DNA of 58,402 nucleotides from Yoonia sp. Its GTDB lineage: Bacteria > Pseudomonadota > Alphaproteobacteria > Rhodobacterales > Rhodobacteraceae. Under the pieces are notes generated by a model, which saw nothing but the letters and a program-made list of their open reading frames with translations, did not search any database and was not told the DNA's origin. This document shows positions 8,523-16,433 of this stretch, in pieces. Both the position numbers and the translations under genes were made by a program. Within the stretch, counting starts at the first letter, position 1. The number at the start of each line of letters is the position of its first letter. The DNA lies in assembly GCF_014859355.1 (NCBI RefSeq), contig NZ_JACUUJ010000018.1, positions 1 to 58,402 of the forward strand. The letters run 5' to 3'.

Positions 8523-10459
8523 GCGCGGCCCAGTCCCTTGGACCCGGGGGGGATGCGGGCATTGATCCGTTCTTGCTGCGCCGCGATCCGCTCGCGCACG
8601 GCGGCCGGGTAGGCATCCAGCGGCGGTGGGCCGCCATATAAGGCTTGCAGCATGATATCGCGGGCGATCGGAGCCGCGGCTGCTGATCCGCCACCGCCAT
8701 GTTCCACCACCACCGACAACGCATAGCGCGGTTTGTCAAAGGGCGCAAAACTGACAAAAAGCGCGTGGTCGCGCCGTTCCCATGGCAGGTCTTCGTTGCG
8801 CGTGACACCGGCGGCGCGTTCTTCAGGGGTAATCCGCCGAACCTGACTTGTGCCGGTCTTGCCCGCCATCTTGTATTCTTCTTTCAGGATCCGCGACCCA
8901 TAGGCCGTTCCGCGCCGGTCATTGCACACGTCATCCATCGACGCCCTGATCCGGCGCATCAGATTTTCGTTCAGCCCAAGGCTTTCGCCCATCCCGCTGG
9001 GCTGTGCCACCCCGTCGATCAGCCGTACCAGCCGGGGCGTGATTTCGCGACCCGTGGCGATGCGGGCCGTCATGACCGCCAGTTGCAAAGGCGAAGTCAG
9101 CACGTAGCCTTGCCCGATCGAAGCATTGACAGTATCGCCGATCCGCCAGTTTTCGCCGCGCACGGAGGATTTCCAGTTGCGGTCGGGGGCTAGCCCTTCG
9201 GCGACGGCAGACAAGGGCAGATCATGGCGCACCCCAAGCCCGAACTTGCGTGACATTGCGGCCATCTTGTCGATGCCGACGCGCTGGGCGATCTCGTAAT
9301 AATAACAGTCGCAGCTTTGTTTCAGGCTTTCGTGCAGGTTGATGTTGCCATGCCCGCCACGTTTCCAACAGTGAAACCTAATACCTGATACATCGGTGTA
9401 ACCGGGGCAATAGACTGTGTCTTCCGGGCTGATTACGCCATCTTCCAACGCGGCGAGAGCTGTCATCATTTTGAAGGTCGAACCGGGCGGGTAGGTGCCT
9501 TGTACGGCCTTGGCAGCCAGCGGGCGGTATTTGTTCTGGTTCAAGTCGGTCCAGTCGCGCACAGAGATGCCACGCACAAAAAGGTTCGGGTCAAACGCCG
9601 GGGCAGATGCGATCGCGCGCAGGTCGCCATGTTCCAGATCAATCAAGACAGCGGCGGCACTTTCTCCGTCCAGCCGCGCCTGCACATAGCTTTGCAACCG
9701 GGAGTCGATTGTCAGTTGCACATCCTTGCCGGGGATTCCTTCCTGCCGGTCAAGTTCGCGCATCACACGGCCGACGGCGTTCACTTCGATCCGGCGGGTG
9801 CCCGCGCTGCCGCGCAGGGCGTGTTCAAGCTTGTTTTCAGCGCCGTTTTTGCCGATCTGGAACTTGGGGATCTGTAACAGCGGGTCTTGATCATCGATCC
9901 GGCTCAGGTCGTAATCGCTGACCGGGCCGACATAGCCCACCACATGCGCCACATCCGCCCCCCAAGGGTAAACCCGGCTTAGCCCCACTTCGGCAGAGAT
10001 GCCGGGCAGGGCGGGGGTGTTCAGGTTAATGCGCGCCACATCTTCCCACGATAGCCGTTCCGCGATCGTTACCGGCACAAAGGGCGAACGACGCTGCATT
10101 TCTTCCATCGCGCGGGTCAGGTCTGCCGGATCGATATCAACGATCTCTGTCAACCTCGCCAGCACCTCGCCGACGTCGCCTGCATCTTCGCGCACCATAA
10201 CAACACGGTAATTCTGTTCGTTTTCGGCAATCGCAATGCCGTTACGGTCAAAGATCACCCCACGGGCAGGGGGCAACAGGCGCATGTTGATCCGGTTTTC
10301 TTCGGCCAAAAGTCGGTATTGGTCAGCCTGTTCCACCTGCATGGACCGCAGACGCAGCCCCAGTGCGCCAACGATACCCATCTGCGCGGCCCCGATGACC
10401 AATGCCCGGCGGCTGATCATGCGCGAACTTTCGATAATGTCCTTTGCCGTCCGTTTCAC
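8519..10459 (-). CDS. mrdA: Penicillin-binding protein 2 (peptidoglycan transpeptidase)
   Basis: Class B PBP of 646 aa with one N-terminal membrane anchor (about 18-37), a dimerisation/pedestal domain, and a C-terminal transpeptidase domain. The active-site serine motif is STFK (S327), the SxN-equivalent is SCD near 370, and KTGTS follows near 530. It cross-links glycan strands made by RodA in the periplasm during cell elongation. The start overlaps the mreD stop (ATGA). The tail after the domain is short and basic/Pro-rich. Gene order mreB-mreC-mreD-mrdA-rodA is the standard elongasome arrangement. Confidence 0.96.
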   Translation of the reverse strand: MKRTAKDIIESSRMISRRALVIGAAQMGIVGALGLRLRSMQVEQADQYRLLAEENRINMRLLPPARGVIFDRNGIAIAENEQNYRVVMVREDAGDVGEVLARLTEIVDIDPADLTRAMEEMQRRSPFVPVTIAERLSWEDVARINLNTPALPGISAEVGLSRVYPWGADVAHVVGYVGPVSDYDLSRIDDQDPLLQIPKFQIGKNGAENKLEHALRGSAGTRRIEVNAVGRVMRELDRQEGIPGKDVQLTIDSRLQSYVQARLDGESAAAVLIDLEHGDLRAIASAPAFDPNLFVRGISVRDWTDLNQNKYRPLAAKAVQGTYPPGSTFKMMTALAALEDGVISPEDTVYCPGYTDVSGIRFHCWKRGGHGNINLHESLKQSCDCYYYEIAQRVGIDKMAAMSRKFGLGVRHDLPLSAVAEGLAPDRNWKSSVRGENWRIGDTVNASIGQGYVLTSPLQLAVMTARIATGREITPRLVRLIDGVAQPSGMGESLGLNENLMRRIRASMDDVCNDRRGTAYGSRILKEEYKMAGKTGTSQVRRITPEERAAGVTRNEDLPWERRDHALFVSFAPFDKPRYALSVVVEHGGGGSAAAAPIARDIMLQALYGGPPPLDAYPAAVRERIAAQQERINARIPPGSKGLGRA

Positions 10460-11001
10460 AATCTGTGCCCTTTCCCATCAACCGCCCCGGGGGCAAGCCG
10501 ACGCACGCCCAGCAGGCTGTGATTGACAAAAACGACCAGTGGATAAATGGCGATCGTCAGCACCATCTGGCTTAGCGTCAACCCTAGCGGCGCCTGTGGT
10601 GTCATCACAATTGCCAGCACGACCCTGTTGGCCAGCGTGATGGCGACAATCCCAAACGCGATTGTGCCCCATTCCAGCAGCAGGGGCATATTGCGGAATT
10701 CGCGTGAACGCCGCCGCAGCGTTTCGCTCAGGATCACGACCAGCGCCGCCCAAAGCCCTGGCGGCCGCTGGAACAAAAGGTCGGCCAACAGAAAAATCCC
10801 AGCGACCACCGCCACCGGCAGACAGTCTGGCCTGCGTGCCACCCATGCCAAGGTAAAAGCCAAAAGCAGATCCGGCGCGGCCCAGCGGGGCGGGCGCATA
10901 TCAAGCGGGACCAGCTGCATGATAATGATCAAAAAGGCCAAGGCCAAAAATATCAGCCGCTTGGCCCAGGTCGATGCCGATACCGCCTCAGCCATCGGCA
11001 A
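10456..11001 (-). CDS. mreD: Rod-shape-determining membrane protein MreD
   Basis: A small (181 aa) very hydrophobic protein with about five membrane segments. Similarity is weak in general for MreD, so the call leans on size, hydrophobicity, the PPRWAAPDLLLAFTLAW region and position between mreC and mrdA. MreD bridges MreC to the elongation machinery. Its start lies within the 3' end of mreC (14-bp overlap); Met3 (10995) is an alternative start. It overlaps mrdA by 4 bp. Confidence 0.88.
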   Translation of the reverse strand: MPMAEAVSASTWAKRLIFLALAFLIIIMQLVPLDMRPPRWAAPDLLLAFTLAWVARRPDCLPVAVVAGIFLLADLLFQRPPGLWAALVVILSETLRRRSREFRNMPLLLEWGTIAFGIVAITLANRVVLAIVMTPQAPLGLTLSQMVLTIAIYPLVVFVNHSLLGVRRLAPGAVDGKGHRL

Positions 11002-11896
11002 GCTCCAACGCGTTCAGGGGAACAGGACCGATGAAACCAGTATTCGGGGTCAGCAACCCGCCTGGGTCGGTAATCTCTTCATGGGGTGGGGCGCGGAGAA
11101 CGCGCAGGAATTCCAGACGTTGATAATCGGCCGCCAAGCGCACCCTGAGCCGCTGATCCACCCCAAGAGCGACCTGACCCACCAGCAAATCCGCCGGAAA
11201 AACACCCCCGTCACCTGACGAAACAACGCGGTCTCCGGGGCGGATCGAATCTGTATTTTCCAGAAAATCCAGTGGCGGGGTCAGCGTATTGTCGCCCGCA
11301 AGAATGGCCTTTTGCCCAGATGGCTGGATCGTGACGGGGATACGGCTGGACGTGTCGGTCAGCAGCATCACACGGCTCGTGCTTTTACCCACCCCTGCAA
11401 TCCGGCCAACAAGCCCGATGCCGTCCATTGTCGGCCAGCCATCGACGATCCCGTCGCGTGTGCCGACATTGACCAAAACAGATTGCCGAAAGGGTGATCC
11501 GCTGTCGGTAATCACCACCCCCGTGACATAGGTCAGTTGCGGATTGAGGCTGACATTGTTCAACCCCAAAAGTTTGGCGTTTTCCTGTTCAAGCTGCAAA
11601 GCTGCTTCTTTCCACGCTTTCATCTGCTGCAATTCGCGGCGCAAATCCTGATTTTGCGCTGCCAACTGGCTGTAGCTTTGAAAATCACTGACCAGATTGG
11701 CCATGCCTGTGACCGGGCGCATCGCCCATTCAAAGGAAGGCACAACCTTGTCGATGGCGGCGGCCCGAAACTGTTCGACGCGGGGGTTGTCGATCCGCCA
11801 GATCACGAACACACCAAACAGCACAAGCACCAGCAACCCAACCAGCAATCTGCGGATCGGGCCGATAAAGTCTTCGCTGTTTGCGTCGCGTGCCAA
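10988..11896 (-). CDS. mreC: Rod-shape-determining protein MreC
   Basis: This 302-aa protein has one N-terminal membrane helix (about residues 15-33), a coiled-coil stretch (AAQNQDLRRELQQMKAWKEA) and the periplasmic beta-barrel core with VTDSGSPFRQSVLVNVG, GLVGRI and DRVVSSGDGG. MreC stabilises PBP2/RodA in the elongasome. It follows mreB by 14 bp and overlaps mreD. The C-terminus extends past the core with a Pro-rich tail, as is common in alphaproteobacteria. Confidence 0.95.
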   Translation of the reverse strand: MARDANSEDFIGPIRRLLVGLLVLVLFGVFVIWRIDNPRVEQFRAAAIDKVVPSFEWAMRPVTGMANLVSDFQSYSQLAAQNQDLRRELQQMKAWKEAALQLEQENAKLLGLNNVSLNPQLTYVTGVVITDSGSPFRQSVLVNVGTRDGIVDGWPTMDGIGLVGRIAGVGKSTSRVMLLTDTSSRIPVTIQPSGQKAILAGDNTLTPPLDFLENTDSIRPGDRVVSSGDGGVFPADLLVGQVALGVDQRLRVRLAADYQRLEFLRVLRAPPHEEITDPGGLLTPNTGFIGPVPLNALELADG

Positions 11897-11910
11897 GGCG
11901 CTCCTCGGTT

Positions 11911-13189
<1,279 letters not shown>

Positions 13190-13232
13190 AGAAAAACAAA
13201 AAAGGGCGACCTGGTCACCCGGATCGCCCTTC
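13190..13232 (-). terminator. Rho-independent terminator of leuA
   Basis: On the minus strand, 24 nt after the leuA stop, AAGGGCGA pairs with TCGCCCTT around a GC-rich centre and is followed by a T-rich run (TTTTTTGTTTTTC). It separates leuA from the mreB operon, which is transcribed in the same direction. Confidence 0.85.
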
Positions 13233-13255
13233 AGACTGCTGACTGAGTCTGTTGT

Positions 13256-14815
13256 TCAGCTGTCTTTGTAGCTGACGCCCTTGACGTCATAGCCGGGCGC
13301 AGATTTTTCGCGGCGCACCAGCAGCCGGTTCAGCGCGTTGATATAGGCCTTGGCGCTGGCGACGACGGTATCAGTATCGGCGGACTGGCCGGTGGCGATG
13401 CGGCCTTCCTCCTCCATTCGGACGGAAACAGTGGCCTGCGCATCGGTCCCTTCGGTCACGGCGTTGACCTGATAAAGTTGCAAGCGCGCGCCATGGGGAA
13501 ACAGCGCCTTGACCGCGTTGAACGTCGCATCAACAGGGCCGTCGCCCGTGGCCGATGTCTTGACATCGGCACCGTCGATTTCCAGCACCATGTCGGCCTG
13601 CTGCGGCCCTTCGGTGCCACAGACAACCCGCAACGATTTCAGCTTCAGCCGGTCCTCGGCGCCGTCGTTCTGCTGCATCAAGGCCAGCAGATCGTCGTCA
13701 AACACTTCCTTTTTCCGGTCAGCCAGTTCCTTGAACCTGACGAACACATCCTGCAACTGGTTGTCGGCCAGATCATCGTAACCCAAGGCCCCCAGTTTCG
13801 CCCGCAGCGCGGCCCGACCCGAATGTTTGCCCAAGGGCAGCGACGTGCCTGCAAGGCCCACATCGACTGGGCGCATGATTTCGAACGTGTCGGCGTTTTT
13901 CAACATGCCGTCCTGATGGATGCCGCTTTCATGGGCAAAGGCGTTTTTGCCCACGATCGCCTTGTTGAACTGCACCGGAAAACCCGAAACAGTCGCCACA
14001 CGGCGCGAGATATGCATGATTTTTGTGGTGTCGATGCGGGTCTCATACGGCATGATGTCGCCGCGGACTTTCAGTGCCATCACCACCTCTTCCAAGGCGG
14101 TGTTGCCCGCGCGTTCGCCCAGCCCGTTGATCGTGCATTCAATCTGGCGCGCCCCGCCTGCGACAGCGGCAAGGCTGTTGGCGGTCGCCATGCCCAGATC
14201 GTTGTGGCAATGGGTGGCGAAAATCACACCATCCGCACCGGGCACCCGGTTGATCAACATGCGGATCAATTCCGCGCTTTCGACCGGGGCGGTGTAACCC
14301 ACGGTGTCAGGAATGTTGATCGTCGTCGCCCCTGCCTTGATCGCGATTTCGACGGTGCGGCAGAGGTAATCCTCTTCCGTGCGGGTGGCATCCATAGGCG
14401 ACCATTGCACGTTGTCGCATAGGTTGCGGGCATGGGTCACCGTGTCGTGGATGCGTTCGGCCATTTCATCCATGTTCAGGTTCGGGATCGCACGGTGCTG
14501 CGGCGAGGTGCCGATAAAGGTATGGATGCGCGGGGATTTTGCGGCCTTCACGGCCTCCCAGCAGCGGTCGATATCTTTGTAGTTGGCGCGCGCCAGTCCG
14601 CAAATCGTGGCGTCCCTGGACCGCAGCGCAATTTCGCTGACAGCGCGAAAATCACCCTCTGATGCGATGGGAAAACCGGCTTCGATGATATCTACGCCCA
14701 TTTCGTCCAGCAGTTCGGCGATTTCCAGCTTTTCGGCATGGGTCATGGTGGCACCGGGCGATTGTTCGCCGTCGCGCAATGTGGTGTCGAAAATCAACAC
14801 TTTTTCTTTGGTCAT
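13256..14815 (-). CDS. leuA: 2-isopropylmalate synthase
   Basis: First committed enzyme of leucine synthesis: it condenses acetyl-CoA with 2-ketoisovalerate. The 519-aa protein has the TIM-barrel HMGL-like domain with FDTTLRDGEQSPG at 9-21 and the metal ligands in HCHNDLG. The signature GLGERAGNTALEEV is present, and the C-terminal LeuA dimer/allosteric domain (about 380-500) mediates leucine feedback. The start (MTKEKV) has AAAGGA eight bases upstream. The upstream region carries a leader peptide and complementary segments (separate entries), so expression is probably leucine-responsive. Confidence 0.97.
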   Translation of the reverse strand: MTKEKVLIFDTTLRDGEQSPGATMTHAEKLEIAELLDEMGVDIIEAGFPIASEGDFRAVSEIALRSRDATICGLARANYKDIDRCWEAVKAAKSPRIHTFIGTSPQHRAIPNLNMDEMAERIHDTVTHARNLCDNVQWSPMDATRTEEDYLCRTVEIAIKAGATTINIPDTVGYTAPVESAELIRMLINRVPGADGVIFATHCHNDLGMATANSLAAVAGGARQIECTINGLGERAGNTALEEVVMALKVRGDIMPYETRIDTTKIMHISRRVATVSGFPVQFNKAIVGKNAFAHESGIHQDGMLKNADTFEIMRPVDVGLAGTSLPLGKHSGRAALRAKLGALGYDDLADNQLQDVFVRFKELADRKKEVFDDDLLALMQQNDGAEDRLKLKSLRVVCGTEGPQQADMVLEIDGADVKTSATGDGPVDATFNAVKALFPHGARLQLYQVNAVTEGTDAQATVSVRMEEEGRIATGQSADTDTVVASAKAYINALNRLLVRREKSAPGYDVKGVSYKDS

Positions 14816-14886
14816 TTTGGTATTCCTTTTGTCCTTAGCGTGTCACGGCGCTGCACCAGTCCGAGCGTCCGCGCCGAAAGGCACGC
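14816..14886 (-). promoter_or_regulatory. Probable attenuator region between leader peptide and leuA
   Basis: Read on the minus strand, the leader's Leu codons contain TCCTTAGC. Its exact complement GCTAAGGA lies just upstream of the leuA Shine-Dalgarno. Between them, right at the leader stop codon, GAGCGT...ACGCTC can form a competing hairpin with inner GCC/GGC pairs and a TTTC loop. Mutually exclusive pairing controlled by ribosome position on the leader is therefore possible. There is no U-run after any hairpin, so control of leuA translation or Rho access seems likelier than a classic intrinsic terminator. Mechanism is inferred. Confidence 0.5.
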
Positions 14887-14967
14887 TCAGACGTGGCTAA
14901 GGAGTAGGATGTCGCGCGAAAACAGCCCAATCGGGGCCAGGTCGGTGATATGTGCGCTGATCATCAT
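14887..14967 (-). CDS. Leu-rich leader peptide of leuA (26 aa)
   Basis: A 26-codon frame beginning ATG ATG and ending Ile-Leu-Leu-Leu-Ser-His-Val, with the three adjacent leucines written CTA-CTC-CTT, codons uncommon in this GC-rich window. It ends 71 bp before leuA. A promoter-like pair lies so close that the start codon would be at or within a few bases of the transcript 5' end, giving leaderless translation as known for trp leader peptides of other alphaproteobacteria. Length, position, codon content and nearby complementarity all fit a ribosome-mediated attenuator; expression is not proven. The same frame also stays open further upstream, to 15075. Confidence 0.6.
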   Translation of the reverse strand: MMISAHITDLAPIGLFSRDILLLSHV

Positions 14968-14974
14968 GACTGCT

Positions 14975-15002
14975 GTTATACTCTGGAATTTTCTATTGAA
15001 AA
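14975..15002 (-). promoter_or_regulatory. Putative leuA leader promoter
   Basis: Minus-strand TTTTCA (14997-15002) and TATAAC (14975-14980) are 16 bp apart. Transcription would start about 6-8 nt later, at or next to the leader peptide ATG at 14967. The match to the sigma70 consensus is moderate (4/6 and 5/6). Confidence 0.45.
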
Positions 15003-15034
15003 GTTCAAATTGTATGTGCCGGTCACAATTTTGA

Positions 15035-15742
15035 TCACTGCGCAAACGTGGCGTCAGGGGGGCGGGTTGCGTCAATCAGATCAAGGATCAAAGGCCCGAT
15101 ATCGGCCACAATCGTGGCGACGCCTTGCGCGTTCGGGTGTATGCCGTCCGCCTGCATATAGGGGGCGATCCCGTCCTGACTGCCGGCCGCAGCGCGCAAC
15201 CCGTCAAAGAAATCAGGATAAAGCGGCAGGTCATACTGCGCCGCAAGATCGGTATAGATCCCGTCAAACGCTGTCTTGTAGGCGGGGCCGTAATTACCCC
15301 CTGCCTCTATCCCGACCAGCAACATCCGCACCCCAGCGGCATCACCAGCGGCAAGGATGGCATCAAGGTTGGCGCGGCTGACCGCCGGGTCAATGCCGCG
15401 CAAATAGTCGTTGCCGCCAAGCGCCACGATCATCGCGTCCACCTCTGGCGTCAGGGTCCAGTCAACGCGGCTGCGCCCGCCTGCGGTTGTGTCCCCTGAA
15501 ACGCCTGCGTTCACCAAGGTCACGTTGGCACCCTGTTCCTGCAACCAGCGTTGCAGTTGCGCCACAAAGCCGTCACCCTGCGGCAGCCCGTAACCTGCTG
15601 TCAGACTGTCACCCATGGCGGCAATCGTGACGGTTTCGGCCTGTGCGGCACCACTTGCCAGCAAAACTGCCACCGTCAGGTTGCGCAGGGCGCAAACTGC
15701 CCCATATCCAAATGAAATGACCCGATCAAAGGCCGCCCGCAT
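15035..15742 (-). CDS. tesA: Secreted SGNH-hydrolase, TesA/arylesterase family
   Basis: This 235-aa protein begins with a signal peptide (hydrophobic LTVAVLLASGAAQA, likely cut after about residue 35) and is thus periplasmic. The SGNH blocks are complete: GDSLTAGYG (catalytic Ser), a Gly in VSGDTTAGG, Asn in LGGNDYLRG, and the Asp/His pair in QADGIHPNAQG. It hydrolyses thioesters or aryl esters; the natural substrate is unknown. As in E. coli, it sits divergently next to a YbbA/YbbP ABC system. The chosen ATG (15742) overlaps the ATG of the divergent ATPase gene. A longer frame (to 15940) would run through that gene and is unlikely. Confidence 0.88.
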   Translation of the reverse strand: MRAAFDRVISFGYGAVCALRNLTVAVLLASGAAQAETVTIAAMGDSLTAGYGLPQGDGFVAQLQRWLQEQGANVTLVNAGVSGDTTAGGRSRVDWTLTPEVDAMIVALGGNDYLRGIDPAVSRANLDAILAAGDAAGVRMLLVGIEAGGNYGPAYKTAFDGIYTDLAAQYDLPLYPDFFDGLRAAAGSQDGIAPYMQADGIHPNAQGVATIVADIGPLILDLIDATRPPDATFAQ

Positions 15743-16433
15743 GACCGACCCTGTTTTGAAAATCTCAGACGCCAACCTGTCGCTGGATGGTAACGCTGGC
15801 CGCGTGGACATCTTGCACGACATCACGCTTAGCGTGGCGGCAGGGGAAACATTGGGCCTTGTGGGGCCAAGTGGGTCGGGCAAATCATCGCTCCTTATGT
15901 TGATGGGCGGGCTGGAACAGGCGTCATCGGGGCAGATCATGGCACTGGGTCAGGATCTGACCGCGATGAACGAAGACCAGTTGGCCCGCTTTCGCAGGGA
16001 TAATATGGGGGTGGTGTTCCAGTCTTTCCACCTGATCCCGACAATGACTGCATTGGAAAACGTCGCAACCCCGCTGGAACTGGCCGGCGCGCGTGATGCC
16101 TTTGCCCGCGCCGAGGCGGAATTGCGCAGCGTCGGCCTGGCCGACAGGATGAACCATTACCCCGGCCAGATGTCGGGCGGCGAACAGCAGCGGGTCGCGC
16201 TGGCGCGCGCATCGGCCCCGCGGCCGCGTATTCTGCTGGCGGATGAACCAACCGGAAACCTTGATGAAACCAACGGGCAGGCGATCATTGATCTGCTGTT
16301 CGATCTGCGCGACCGGCACGGTGCCACACTGATCATGGTGACCCATTCGCACGAACTGGCCAGCCGCTGCGACCGCGTGGTGCGCTTGCGCGACGGACGG
16401 ATAGAAGACGCCATGGCAAAGGCTGCCGAATGA
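15741..16433 (+). CDS. ABC transporter ATP-binding protein, YbbA/LolD-like
   Basis: This 230-aa ABC ATPase has Walker A GPSGSGKSS, signature MSGGEQQRVALARA, Walker B ILLADEPTGNLDE, and the H-loop MVTHSHEL. It belongs to the MacB/LolD-type ATPases that pair with FtsX-fold permeases and act by mechanotransmission rather than classical transport. AAAGG lies eight bases before the ATG. It overlaps the permease gene by 4 bp. Its substrate is unknown; pairing with a TesA-like esterase is a recurrent arrangement (tesA-ybbA-ybbP). Confidence 0.9.
   Translation: MTDPVLKISDANLSLDGNAGRVDILHDITLSVAAGETLGLVGPSGSGKSSLLMLMGGLEQASSGQIMALGQDLTAMNEDQLARFRRDNMGVVFQSFHLIPTMTALENVATPLELAGARDAFARAEAELRSVGLADRMNHYPGQMSGGEQQRVALARASAPRPRILLADEPTGNLDETNGQAIIDLLFDLRDRHGATLIMVTHSHELASRCDRVVRLRDGRIEDAMAKAAE

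Noticed and set aside
13478..14422. A 314-codon open frame on the plus strand opposite leuA
   Set aside because: It is the antisense shadow of a strongly conserved leuA. The product has no recognisable domain, and long antisense frames are common in GC-rich coding DNA.
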